Assembly: GCA_965262235.1 (NCBI GenBank)
Contig: OZ253504.1
Location: 2,170,001 to 2,234,000 of the forward strand
Length of the DNA: 64,000 bases
Reading direction: 5' to 3'
Source of the DNA: CATQGW01 sp965262235
GTDB taxonomy: Bacteria; Chloroflexota; Dehalococcoidia; Bin125
The notes beneath the pieces were generated by a model. It was not told the origin of the DNA, ran no database searches, and worked only from the letters and a program-made list of their open reading frames with translations. Shown in pieces: positions 29,229 to 37,447 of this stretch. Numbering within the stretch: the first letter of the stretch is position 1; the number at the start of each line of letters is the position of its first letter. Made by a program: the position numbers and the translations under genes.

Positions 29229-29642
29229 GTGGCGGGCCCGCAGCGCCCGACGCCGCAGCCGATCGCGCGGACGCAGCCCTTCTGGGACGGGTTGCGCGAG
29301 CACCAAGTGCGGATTCAGTACTCGCCGTCGTCAGACCAGTGGGTCTTCTACCCGCGCTCGCACGCGCCGCTGACGCTGGCCGACGATCTCGAATGGCGCG
29401 ACATCGCGGGCACCGGCACGCTCTACACGTACACCATTGCGCGGCGGCCGACGGCGGCGGAGTTCGCCGGCGATGAGCCGCAAATCATCGCGGTCGTGCA
29501 GCTCGACGAGGGTCCGCGCCTGACCACGACGCTGGTCAACGTCGCGGAAGACGCGATCGCCGTTGGGATGCGCGTGCGGCCGGTCTTCGAGGATGTTGAT
29601 GGCGAGACCACGCTGCTGCGCTACGAGCCGGCCGCCGGTTAG
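29229..29642 (+). CDS. DUF35 OB-fold partner of the thiolase, without zinc ribbon cysteines
   Basis: 137 aa. The start region PFWDGLREHQVRIQYSPSS and the OB-fold segment GTGTLYTYTIARRP match DUF35 proteins, which form heteromers with thiolase-like partners. All four Cys of the usual N-terminal rubredoxin-like ribbon are absent (SPSSDQWVFYPRSHAPL in that place). GTG 29229 has GGAGG 9 nt upstream; GTG 29220 in the same frame is an alternative that would overlap the thiolase stop. The thiolase-DUF35 pairing suggests an acyl-CoA C-C lyase or aldolase-type complex. Confidence 0.8.
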   Translation: MAGPQRPTPQPIARTQPFWDGLREHQVRIQYSPSSDQWVFYPRSHAPLTLADDLEWRDIAGTGTLYTYTIARRPTAAEFAGDEPQIIAVVQLDEGPRLTTTLVNVAEDAIAVGMRVRPVFEDVDGETTLLRYEPAAG

Positions 29643-30995
29643 GTGCCCGCCCGGCTCGCACTCGTCGTAGCCGCGGTTCTGCTCCTGGCGGCCGCGTGCG
29701 GAAGCGGCAGCGAGCCACAGTCGGAGCGGCCGCAGGGGGCCGTCGCGGAATCGTCGGGCGAGTCGGCTGAGCAAGCGAGAAGTGTCGCAGCGCCGGACGA
29801 TGGTCAGCGGGCCGCGCAACAAGCGCCGGATCGCGACGCTCAGGTCGCCACGCGGCAGCAGGCTGAACAGGGGGCCAAACCGTCGGCCGAGCCGGCGCCG
29901 CGGGATCGGGAGCAGACGGTCGAGGTCGAGCGTCAGGACGAGGTTGAGGAGCATCGGTTCGTCGAAGCGTTCGGCGGCAGGACGTTCGAGCAGCCGATCG
30001 AGCTGTTGGCCTGGCCGGATGGCGGGCTGCTCGTCGCCGAGCAGCGGGGCAGTCTCACCCTCTATGGCGAGGACGGGTCGATTCGCGGAGTGCTGGACCT
30101 CAGCGATCGGGTGACGTTCTCCGACGAGCGCGGCTTGCTGAGTGTCGCGGTCGACCCCCAGTTCGCCGCGCGGCCCTTTCTGTACATCTGGTATTCGCCG
30201 CGCGGGACCCACGTGACGCGCCTCTCGCGGTTCCCGGTTGCAGCCGGTCTGGCCGACCGCGACGCGGAGCTCGTGATCCTGGAGGTCGAGCAGCCCTACT
30301 CGAACCACAACGGCGGCGCGGTGCGGTTCGGGCCCGACGGCATGCTCTATCTGGGCATCGGCGACGGCGGAGCGGCCAACGACCCCCACGAGAACGGGCA
30401 GAATCGCGGGACGCTGCTGGGCACCATCATCCGGATCGACGTGAGCGCTGCGTCGGAGCAGTATCGCTACAACATCCCGACCGACAATCCGTTCCTCGGC
30501 CTGCCCGGCGTGCGGCCCGAGATCTTCGCCTACGGCCTGCGCAATCCGTGGCGGATGGCGTTCGATCCCGACACCGGCGACCTGTGGGTCGGCGATGTGG
30601 GCCAGAATCGCGTCGAGGAGGTGGGCATCGTCGAAGCGGGCACGAACCAGGGCTGGAACATCTTCGAGGGCGACGAGTGCTTCGGCCGCCAGTCGGACTG
30701 CGACGCGCTGGAGCATAGCGCGCCGCTCGCGACGTACAGTCACGAGCTCGGCTGCTCAGTCACGGGCGGCCTGGTCTATCGCGGTGCGGAGCTTCCCTGG
30801 CTGGTCGGCGCGTATCTGTTCGCCGACTATTGCTCAGGCCGCGTCTGGGCGCTTCAGCCCGGCGAGCGCGGAGGCAGCGTGCACGAGTTGGAGCAGCTCG
30901 ACGCGCGGATCGCATCGTTCGGAGTCGATGCGGTGGGCGAGGTCTACCTGCTGACGTTCGACGGACCGATCCTGCGACTGAGCCGTGCTGAGTAG
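29643..30995 (+). CDS. PQQ-dependent sugar dehydrogenase, lipoprotein
   Basis: 450 aa. Signal peptide with lipobox LAAAC (Cys near residue 20), then a 70-residue Gln/Glu/Ala linker. The catalytic six-bladed propeller (about 105-450) has SNHNGGAVRFGPDGMLYLGIG (shown in part), GDGGAANDPHENGQN, YGLRNPWRMAFDPDTGDLW and GDVGQNRVEEV, diagnostic of soluble aldose (glucose) dehydrogenases. It oxidises sugars outside the membrane with PQQ as cofactor; the electron acceptor is unknown. GTG 29643 abuts the DUF35 stop, so this gene may be cotranscribed. PQQ synthesis genes are not in the window. Confidence 0.9.
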   Translation: MPARLALVVAAVLLLAAACGSGSEPQSERPQGAVAESSGESAEQARSVAAPDDGQRAAQQAPDRDAQVATRQQAEQGAKPSAEPAPRDREQTVEVERQDEVEEHRFVEAFGGRTFEQPIELLAWPDGGLLVAEQRGSLTLYGEDGSIRGVLDLSDRVTFSDERGLLSVAVDPQFAARPFLYIWYSPRGTHVTRLSRFPVAAGLADRDAELVILEVEQPYSNHNGGAVRFGPDGMLYLGIGDGGAANDPHENGQNRGTLLGTIIRIDVSAASEQYRYNIPTDNPFLGLPGVRPEIFAYGLRNPWRMAFDPDTGDLWVGDVGQNRVEEVGIVEAGTNQGWNIFEGDECFGRQSDCDALEHSAPLATYSHELGCSVTGGLVYRGAELPWLVGAYLFADYCSGRVWALQPGERGGSVHELEQLDARIASFGVDAVGEVYLLTFDGPILRLSRAE

Positions 30996-31054
30996 CCGTG
31001 CCGATGCAACGGTCTCTTTCCGCAGGAACGACGGACGGGCCGCAGGGGCGGCGG

Positions 31055-31060
31055 TAGGAT
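31055..31060 (+). promoter_or_regulatory. -10 box of the selenoprotein gene
   Basis: TAGGAT, 42 nt before ATG 31103, leaving a leader of about 35 nt with the AGGAG ribosome site at its end. No clear -35. Confidence 0.35.
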
Positions 31061-31102
31061 GAGACAAGCGAAACGAACGAAACACCACGGCAGGAGCCGC
31101 AG

Positions 31103-32599
31103 ATGGCCCAGTCCCGCGCTTTTGGAACCACGCCCGCACCGTCGATCCCCGAGGGGTTGATCTGGCTCAATGCCGGACGCGATCTGACCATGGATGACCT
31201 GCGCGGGCGGCTGACGATCCTGCACTTCTGGACATACGCTTGAATCAACTGCCTGCACGTGCTTCCGCAGTTGCGGAGGATCGAACGCCGTTACGCCGAC
31301 GCCGTCCAGGTGGTCTCGGTGCATTCGCCGAAGTTCCCGACCGAGCGCGAGACCAAGAATCTGCGCCAGGCGGTGCTGCGTCTGCGCATCGAACATCCCG
31401 TCCTGAACGATGCCGACTTCAAGTTCTGGCAGCAGTACGGCGCGCGGGCCTGGCCGACGATCTTCTTCGTCGACCCGCGCGGCAACGTGATCGGTCTGCA
31501 CGAGGGCGAGCTGACCGAAGAGATGGCTGTGCCGCTGATCGACGGCTGGCTGAGCGAGTACGAGTCTGAGTCTTTGCTCACCCGCCAGCCGCTCGAACTG
31601 ACCCGCGAGACCGGCGCCGACAGCGCGCTCTCGTTCCCCGGCAAGCTCGCCTACGACGACGCGACTGGGCGCCTGGTCGTTTCGGACTCGAACAACGACC
31701 GGATTCTGGTCGCCGATCTCGATGGCAACGTCTCGCTGGTCATCGGCGGCGCGGGCCACGGCTTCGACGACGGAACCGCGCAAACAGCGACGTTCAACCA
31801 GCCGCAGGGGGTCGCGATCGACGGTGACACCATCTACGTGGCGGACAACGAGAACCACGCGATTCGCCGCATCGACCTGCCCTCGGGCGCGGTGACGACG
31901 ATCGCCGGCACGGGCGAACAGGCGCGCCAGATGCCCGCGGGCGCACCCGCGACGATGACGCAGTTGAGTTCGCCCTGGGATGTCGCAGTTCACGACGGCG
32001 AACTGTTCATCGCGATGGCCGGAATTCACCAGCTCTGGTCGATGGACATCGCATCGGGCGCTGCCGCCACGGTCGGTCCCTGGGCCGGCAGCGGTCGTGA
32101 GAGCATCGTCGACGGCCCGCGTTTGCAGGCCGAACTCGCCCAGCCCAGCGGGCTGGCGGTCGGACCGTCCGGCCTGGCCTTCGCCGACAGCGAGTCCAGC
32201 GGCGCGCGCCAGGTCACCTGGGACCCCGACGGCCGCGTCGAGACGTTCATCGGCCAGATCGGCAACCTCTTCCACTTCGGCGACGAGGATGGCGGCCGCG
32301 AGCAGGCCAAGCTCCAGCACCCGCTCGACATCGCCTGGCTGGGCGACGAGCTGTACGTCGCCGACACGTTCAACCACAAGATCAAACAGGTCTATCCACG
32401 GCTGCAGAGCGTCAAAACGCTGCTCGGCGGTCTCGGCGATGCGCTGGGCTCGTTCTCTGAGACGCGGCTCGATGAGCCGGGCGGGCTCTGCGCCGGGCCG
32501 GGTCGCTCGTTGCTCGTGGCCGACACGAACAATCACCGGATCGTCCAGCTCGACATGGCCGGCGGCCGCTCGCGGGAGATCACGCTGCGCCTGCCCTAG
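31103..32599 (+). CDS. Probable selenoprotein: thioredoxin-fold/NHL-repeat (NHLRC2-like) protein with UxxC motif
   Basis: One frame runs from ATG 31103 (AGGAG 6 nt upstream) to 32599, 498 residues, broken only by TGA at 31241-31243. The UGA is codon 47 and falls inside LHFWTYA-U-INCLHVLP, exactly where cysteine homologues (FFTYCCINC-type, as in NHLRC2) carry the first Cys of CxxC; Cys50 is kept. A thioredoxin fold spans about 20-150, with cis-Pro Trp117-Pro118-Thr119. NHL beta-propeller repeats fill about 165-498 (YVADNENHAIRRID, YVADTFNHKIKQV, VADTNNHRIVQLD). No signal peptide: cytosolic thiol/selenol redox role inferred. Decoding as Sec is supported by the hairpin just after the UGA and by a tRNA-Sec at 46616. 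Alternatives, a pseudogene or sequencing error, fit less well, since a single change precisely at the redox position would be required. Confidence 0.88.
31241..31243 (+). other. In-frame UGA, predicted selenocysteine codon 47
   Basis: TGA in frame with the ATG at 31103 (46 codons before it) and with the long frame after it. It takes the place of the first Cys of the CxxC motif. Confidence 0.85.
31246..31273 (+). promoter_or_regulatory. Candidate bacterial SECIS element
   Basis: CAACTGC (31246-31252) pairs perfectly with GCAGTTG (31267-31273), a 7-bp stem with a 14-nt loop. The inner GC-ACGT-GC could add two pairs and expose a G and U at the tip. The stem starts 3 nt and the loop 10 nt after the UGA, within the distance used by bacterial SECIS elements, which lie inside the coding sequence and are read by SelB. 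Confidence 0.65.
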
Positions 32600-32622
32600 G
32601 TCGGTGCGTGTGCGCTGCGACG

Positions 32623-33849
32623 TCAGGCGCCGCGAACGACGACGGCGCTGCCCGCCTGAATGACGTGCGTGGGCGCGTTCAGGTGGCGGATATTGACTGC
32701 CGGGTCACCGGCAAAGGCGGCGAGATCGGCGATCTTGCCCGGCGCGATCGAACCGACTTCCGCGGCGAGGCCCAGGGCTTCGGCGGTCTGCGATGTCATC
32801 AGCCGGATCGCCTGCCAGGGGCTGAGGCCGACCTGCTCGACGAAGGCCCAGGCCTCGGCGGTGGCGCGGTCGAAGTCGGCGTAGGCCATCCCCATGTCGA
32901 GGCCGGACGTGCAGCGCACGCCGCGGCTGTGCATGTCGCGCAGGATTTCAAGGCCCTGCTCGCGCGACGGGGCCGCGCCGCGCATCGACGGGTTGCGCCG
33001 CGGCGCGGCGTCCCCGCGGGCGCGGGCCTCTGAGGCGACCAGACCGAGGCCGATCGTTGGATTCACCCAGATGCCCTCGTCGGCGATCCGCGTGGCGAGC
33101 TGCGGGTCGTATTCGTAGCCGCCCTCGGGGTCGGCCGAGAGCCAGCGACAGTGAATCAGGTGACGGACGCCCGCCTCGACAGCCGCGCGGACACCGGCGG
33201 CTGCGTGAGTGTGGGCAGCGACATCGATGCCGGCGGCGCTGGCGGCCTCAACGATCGTCGCGAGCACCTCGGGCGGGTATTGCCGAGCCCGCGGGCTCGA
33301 GCTGGGCGTGAAGTTGCCGCCGCTGGCCATCACCTTGATCACATCCGCGCCCGCCTCAACCTGGCGGCGGGCGATCGCCGCGACGTCGGCGGCGCTGTCC
33401 GCCTCGCCGCCCCAGAACCAGCAGTGGTCGTGGCTTCGCGTGATCGGTGCGCCGGAGGCGAGCAGGCGTGGTCCCGCGATCACGCCTTCGGCGATGGCAT
33501 CGCGAATCGGGAACACGACCTCGTTGCGAGCGCCAAGGTCGCGCATCGTGGTGACGCCGCTGCGCAGCGCGGTGGCGACCGCCGCGGTCGCGCGCATCAG
33601 ACCGCGCTCTACGGGCTCAGTGGTGATGATCTCGAACGCGTCAACGCGCGGCGGGCAGGGGATGTGCGAGTGCGCCTCGATCAGACCGGGCAGCAGTGAG
33701 ACATCGCCGAGATCGGTGGTCTGATCGGCGGGCGCCTGATCGCCCGGGATGACCTCGCGGATGCGGCCGTCTTCGACTGCGACAGCGTGGTCGGGCAACC
33801 ACGCATCAAGCTCCGGATTCGCTACGCGGGCGGCGCGCCAGAACTGCAT
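32623..33849 (-). CDS. Amidohydrolase family protein (imidazolonepropionase-like)
   Basis: 408 aa metal-dependent hydrolase of the amidohydrolase superfamily. Metal ligands: His-x-His in LIEAHSHIPCPP, His in DVAAHTHAAAGV and RHLIHC, and Asp in CTSGLDMGMAY. A small beta-sandwich domain is made by both ends (VEDGRIREVIPG and GKIADLAAFAGDP). The branch includes prolidase-like and imidazolonepropionase-like enzymes; substrate unknown. ATG 33849 lies 3 nt after the stop of the enoyl-CoA hydratase gene, so translation is likely coupled. Confidence 0.88.
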   Translation of the reverse strand: MQFWRAARVANPELDAWLPDHAVAVEDGRIREVIPGDQAPADQTTDLGDVSLLPGLIEAHSHIPCPPRVDAFEIITTEPVERGLMRATAAVATALRSGVTTMRDLGARNEVVFPIRDAIAEGVIAGPRLLASGAPITRSHDHCWFWGGEADSAADVAAIARRQVEAGADVIKVMASGGNFTPSSSPRARQYPPEVLATIVEAASAAGIDVAAHTHAAAGVRAAVEAGVRHLIHCRWLSADPEGGYEYDPQLATRIADEGIWVNPTIGLGLVASEARARGDAAPRRNPSMRGAAPSREQGLEILRDMHSRGVRCTSGLDMGMAYADFDRATAEAWAFVEQVGLSPWQAIRLMTSQTAEALGLAAEVGSIAPGKIADLAAFAGDPAVNIRHLNAPTHVIQAGSAVVVRGA

Positions 33850-33852
33850 CGC

Positions 33853-34620
33853 TCAGCGCGCCTGCCAGTCGGCCGGCCGCTTCTCGCGGTAGGCGGCGGG
33901 GCCCTCCCGGGCGTCCGTCGTGTCGCGGGCGACGCGGCGCATCGTTTCGCCGAAGCGGATCGCCTGCACGAAGGGCAGCTCCTGCCCGCGCTGGGCGACT
34001 TCTTTGGTGGCGCGGACGGCGAGCGGCGCGCCTTTGCAGAGCCGCTCGGCGAGCGCGCGAGCCTCGTCGAGCAGCCGTTCGTGCTCGACGACTTTCCAGA
34101 CCAGGCCCATCTCCTTCGCGCGCTGGGCGTCGACCCGATCGCCGATCAGCAGCAGCTCCATCGCGTGGTGCCACGCGACCTTCTTGGGCATGCGGATCGC
34201 GCCCTGGATCGTGGGGAAGCCGATCTGGACCTCGGGGAAGCCGAACTCGGCGCGCTCGCTGGCGATCACGAAGTCACAGGCGGAGACCATCGTGAGCCCG
34301 AAGCCGAGCGCGTAGCCGTTGACCGCGGCGATGGTCGGCTTCCAGACTTCCATGCCGCTCTCGAGCGAGGTCAGCGAGGGCGTCTCCCAGAAGGAGTGCT
34401 CCTGCGGCGGCGCGGGGCTGCGCAGGTCGGCGCCCGCCGAGAACGCGCGGCCCGTGCCGGTCACGATCCCGACCCAGGCGTCATCGTCGTCGCGGAAGGT
34501 CTGCCAGGCGGCGTTGAGATCTTCGCGCAGCTCGTGGTTAATCGCGTTCAGCGCTTCGGGGCGGTTGTAGGTGATGGTCGCGACGCGCCCATCGCGTTCG
34601 TAGAGGACCGTGTCAGGCAT
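33853..34620 (-). CDS. Enoyl-CoA hydratase/isomerase family protein
   Basis: 255 aa crotonase. It has VATITYNRPEALNAINHELREDL (in part), the oxyanion block GTGRAFSAGADL and AAVNGYALGFGLTMVSACDFV (in part). In classical hydratases two Glu residues sit near positions 144 and 164; here the region AEFGFPEVQIGFPTIQGAIRM holds one Glu. The reaction (hydration, isomerisation or hydrolysis) is not settled. It overlaps no gene and is followed 3 nt later by the amidohydrolase start. Confidence 0.9.
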   Translation of the reverse strand: MPDTVLYERDGRVATITYNRPEALNAINHELREDLNAAWQTFRDDDDAWVGIVTGTGRAFSAGADLRSPAPPQEHSFWETPSLTSLESGMEVWKPTIAAVNGYALGFGLTMVSACDFVIASERAEFGFPEVQIGFPTIQGAIRMPKKVAWHHAMELLLIGDRVDAQRAKEMGLVWKVVEHERLLDEARALAERLCKGAPLAVRATKEVAQRGQELPFVQAIRFGETMRRVARDTTDAREGPAAYREKRPADWQAR

Positions 34621-34701
34621 TTGTAGGTCACCCCGTCGTGGATCTCGTTGGTGACTGAGAGCCTAGTTGGTGTGTCGGTCTGGGCGGGCAGCGCCGATCG
34701 G

Positions 34702-35862
34702 TCAGAGCGGTTCGCTGCCTTCGCTGAGGATCGCGATGTACTCGTCGTAGGCGAACAGGCGGTTGCGTCGGTCGCCGGTCATCTCGTGGCTGATGCCCAG
34801 CTCGCTGAGCAGCTCGATGGCAGCGGCGGCGGTCGGCCACGAGAGGCCGGTTCGCTCGTGGACACGACGGATCGAGAGCACCGGACTGCGCATCAGCACT
34901 TCGTGCGCGCGCAGCGCCGACCCGGCGCGGCGGCCGCGCGTCTGGATTTTCTCGCGGTCGTCTTCGAACATCTGCGAGAGGCGCCGTGCCGTTTCGACGC
35001 CGTCCTCGGCGGTGGCGCGGACGCCTTCCACGAAGAACGCGAGCCACGCTTCCCAATCGCCGCTGTGCCGCAGGTCGGCGAGTAGGTCGTAGTAGCGGGC
35101 TCGGTGCTGCTTGAAGTAGAGGCTGAGGTACAGCAGCGGCTGCCGGAGCACGCCCGACTGATGCAGGACGAACGCGATCAGCAGGCGCCCGACGCGGCCG
35201 TTGCCGTCGAGGAAGGGGTGGATGCTCTCGAACTGTGCGTGCGCCAGGCCGGCGCGGACGATGGTGGAGATGCCGTCGTCTTCGGCGTGGAGGAACCGCT
35301 CGAGCTGCGCCATGCAGTCCTCGACCGCGGTGTGGGGCGGCGGCACGTAGACCGCGTTGCTCGGACGAGAGCCGCCGATCCAGTTCTGCGAACGACGAAA
35401 CTCGCCCGGCAGCTTCTCGCTGCCGCGTCCCGAGCGCAGCAGGATGCCGTGCAGCTCGCGGATCAGGCGGTTGCTCAGCGGGAAGCCGCCGTGGATCCGT
35501 GCGAGTCCGTGTTCAAGCGCCGCCACGTAGTTCGAGACTTCGGTGACATCGTCGTCCTGCTGCGGGGATTCGCCCTCGGTCTCGAGCTCGAACAGGTCGG
35601 ACAGCGAGGACTGGGTTCCCTCAATCTGCGATGACAGCTGGGCTTCGCGACGCACGTAGGCGTAGACGAAGAGGTCCGGGTCGGGAAGCTGCCGCGCCTC
35701 GGAATCAAGCCGACCGAGCGCAAGAATCGCTCGCTCCAACGCCGGTTGCATTCCACTGAGATCGACCGGCGGTTGGGGTGGCAGCGAGGCCGGCACGAAC
35801 GCGCGGACCTGTTCGTCGCCGAATGTGGTGACTTCGTAGCTGCCGGTGCGATCACGCTGCAT
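34702..35862 (-). CDS. Fic family protein with self-inhibitory helix and winged HTH
   Basis: 386 aa Fic-domain enzyme; most members AMPylate protein targets. The active loop HPFLDGNGRVGR is at 215-226 and is complete. The inhibitory motif SSQIEG at 77-82 ((S/T)xxxE(G/N)) lies N-terminal, making it a class II Fic protein whose Glu blocks ATP. A FicN domain (about 30-110) comes first and a winged helix at the C-terminus (about 330-386, SIRRVHERTGLSWPTAAAAIELL) could bind DNA. Directly upstream is the 41-bp tandem array. No antitoxin partner is visible. Class II Fic proteins of this type are widespread and of mostly unknown role. Confidence 0.9.
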   Translation of the reverse strand: MQRDRTGSYEVTTFGDEQVRAFVPASLPPQPPVDLSGMQPALERAILALGRLDSEARQLPDPDLFVYAYVRREAQLSSQIEGTQSSLSDLFELETEGESPQQDDDVTEVSNYVAALEHGLARIHGGFPLSNRLIRELHGILLRSGRGSEKLPGEFRRSQNWIGGSRPSNAVYVPPPHTAVEDCMAQLERFLHAEDDGISTIVRAGLAHAQFESIHPFLDGNGRVGRLLIAFVLHQSGVLRQPLLYLSLYFKQHRARYYDLLADLRHSGDWEAWLAFFVEGVRATAEDGVETARRLSQMFEDDREKIQTRGRRAGSALRAHEVLMRSPVLSIRRVHERTGLSWPTAAAAIELLSELGISHEMTGDRRNRLFAYDEYIAILSEGSEPL

Positions 35863-35957
35863 GGCGGGTCGGACGGTCTCGATTCAGCTCTCTCGTCCGA
35901 CAGCGTAGCCGTCGTTCAACTTTGGCGCTCAAATTTGAACAACAGGCCACCGTATGC
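35863..35957. other. Upstream region of Fic gene
   Basis: No clear -10/-35 pair is seen for the Fic gene. It holds the degenerate first repeat with AAATTTGAACA, so the Fic promoter may lie within or next to the array. Confidence 0.3.
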
Positions 35958-36481
35958 AAGCGAACAGGTCGAACTTTGAACAGGCTCGGCATCCATTCAA
36001 GCGAACGCACCGAACTTTGAACAGCCGCGGTATCCATTCAAGCGAACGCACCGAACTTTGAACAGCCGCGGTATCCATTCAAGCGAACGCACCGAACTTT
36101 GAACAGCTGTGGCATCCATTCAAGCGAACGCACCGAACTTTGAACAGTCGCGGCATCCATTCAAGCGAACGTACCGAACTTTGAACAGCCCCGACATCTA
36201 TTCAAGCGAACGTGCCAAACCTTGAACAGCCGCGGCATCTATTCAAGCGAACGCACCGAACTTTGAACAGCCGCGGCATCCATTCAAGCGAACGTGCCGA
36301 ACTTTGAACAGCCGCAGCATCCATTCAAGCGAACGTGCCGAACTTTGAATAGCTGCGGCATCCATTTAAGCGAACGCACCGAACTTTGAACAGCCGCGGC
36401 ATCCATTCAAGCGAACGCACCGAACTTTGAACAGTAGCGGTGTCTATGCAAGCGAACAGCGCGAATTTTGAATGCACGCGC
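35958..36481. repeat. Tandem array of a 41-bp unit (12 full copies plus partial)
   Basis: Units start at 35958, 35999, 36040, 36081, 36122, 36163, 36204, 36245, 36286, 36327, 36368 and 36409, with a partial at 36450: the period is exactly 41 bp with only scattered substitutions. Each unit reads AAGCGAACGCACCGAACTTT, then GAACAGCCGCGGCATCCATTC. A degenerate copy lies before it (about 35917-35957). The first and last units differ most, as is usual in satellites. Within a unit TTGAA and TTCAA flank CCGCGG as an imperfect inverted repeat. 41 is not a multiple of 3 and stop codons recur, so it is not coding. The array fills the space between the Fic gene and the F420 oxidoreductase gene, 3' end of the latter toward it. 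Confidence 0.95.
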
Positions 36482-37369
36482 CTAGTCGGCCTGCAGGCCG
36501 GCCAGGTGGGTGGCCGCAAACTCCTGAAGCAGCTCCTCGGGGTTGGCAGCGCCGGGGTGCAGATTGGCGATCGCGTGGTCGAAGCCGATCTCGCGCATCT
36601 CGCCCAGCCGCTCGGCGGCGGCTTCCAGGCCGCCGTCCTCGAGGATCGTGATCCGGTTGATCCCCAGCTTCAGCGCCGACGCGTCGCGGCCGTGGTCGCT
36701 CGCCGTCTGCCGTACGCGGTCCCAGTCGGCCTCGATCGTGTCGAGCATCGTGGGGTTGGCGAGATAGCCATCGGCGAGGCGACCGGCGCGCGCGAGCTGG
36801 CGCGGGTGGTTGCCGCCCAGCCAGATCGGCACGCGGCGTGGCGGCTGCGGCCGGCTGTACCACCCGGCCGTGTTGTAGAACTCGCCTTCGAACGAGCCGA
36901 TCTCGTTCTCCCAGAGGTCGCGCAGCACGGCGAGATATTCATCCATCCGCGCGCCGCGACGGTCGAACGGCATCGAGAGCGCCTCGAACTCCTCCTTCCA
37001 CCAGCCGACTCCGGCGCCGAGAATCACGCGCCCGCCGGCCAGGTGGTCGAGCGTGGCGATCAGCTTGGCGTGCAGCACCGGCGCGCGCATCGGCAGGACG
37101 AGCACCGCGGTGCCCAGCTCGACCCGCTCCGTGACCGCGGCCACGTAGGTCATCAGCGTGAGCGGCTCAAGGAATGCGGTCTCGGCGGGAATCAGGAAGC
37201 GGCCGTCTTCCGTGTAGGGATAGTCGGACCCCTGGTCGGGCCGCAGCACGACGTGGTCGAACGTCCAGAGCGAATCGAAGCCGGCGGCCTCCGCGGCGCG
37301 CGCGATCCGCACGATGTGTTCGGGCGCGGCGGCGCCGCCGACCTGTGGGATGTAGATGCCGACTTTCAT
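36482..37369 (-). CDS. LLM class F420-dependent oxidoreductase (TIGR03619-like)
   Basis: 295 aa luciferase-like TIM barrel. MKVGIYIPQVGG, WTFDHVVLRPDQGS, RVILGAGVGWWKEEFEAL and RVPIWLGGNHPRQLARAGRLADGY (in part) are typical of the TIGR03619 set of putative F420-dependent enzymes. Substrate unknown. The start at 37369 has GGAG 8 nt upstream and is chosen over open-frame ATGs 60 nt upstream. Its 3' end meets the tandem array; its 5' end diverges from the MFS gene. F420 use implies an organism with that cofactor, or else FMN. Confidence 0.88.
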   Translation of the reverse strand: MKVGIYIPQVGGAAAPEHIVRIARAAEAAGFDSLWTFDHVVLRPDQGSDYPYTEDGRFLIPAETAFLEPLTLMTYVAAVTERVELGTAVLVLPMRAPVLHAKLIATLDHLAGGRVILGAGVGWWKEEFEALSMPFDRRGARMDEYLAVLRDLWENEIGSFEGEFYNTAGWYSRPQPPRRVPIWLGGNHPRQLARAGRLADGYLANPTMLDTIEADWDRVRQTASDHGRDASALKLGINRITILEDGGLEAAAERLGEMREIGFDHAIANLHPGAANPEELLQEFAATHLAGLQAD

Positions 37370-37396
37370 GCGGGGTCTCCTCAGCTGTGCGAGCGG

Positions 37397-37402
37397 TAGC
37401 AT
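37397..37402 (+). promoter_or_regulatory. -10 box of the MFS transporter transcript
   Basis: TAGCAT, then CGCTCG and an ATG at 37409 that opens a 12-codon frame. The 6-nt spacing matches the leaderless starts of the window. Confidence 0.45.
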
Positions 37403-37408
37403 CGCTCG

Positions 37409-37447
37409 ATGCCCCGCAGTATCGCGCAACCGTCAGCCCGCTCGTGA
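37409..37447 (+). CDS. 12-codon leader ORF overlapping the MFS start
   Basis: ATG 37409 follows the TAGCAT hexamer by exactly 6 nt. The frame reads MPRSIAQPSARS and stops at TGA 37445-37447, which overlaps the MFS GTG at 37444 (GTGA). Such a leaderless leader frame could deliver ribosomes to the transporter start by termination-reinitiation. Confidence 0.35.
   Translation: MPRSIAQPSARS

Noticed and set aside
31241..31243. TGA as a simple nonsense mutation or sequencing error splitting the gene
   Set aside because: The stop falls exactly at the redox Cys, is followed by a perfect hairpin, and a tRNA-Sec is in the window; the rest of the frame is intact.
35958..36481. CRISPR array
   Set aside because: All of each 41-bp unit is repeated, there are no unique spacers, and no cas genes are nearby.
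35852..36519. Short minus-strand frames within the tandem array
   Set aside because: The 41-bp period is not a multiple of three, so the frame rotates and soon meets stop codons; no ribosome sites.
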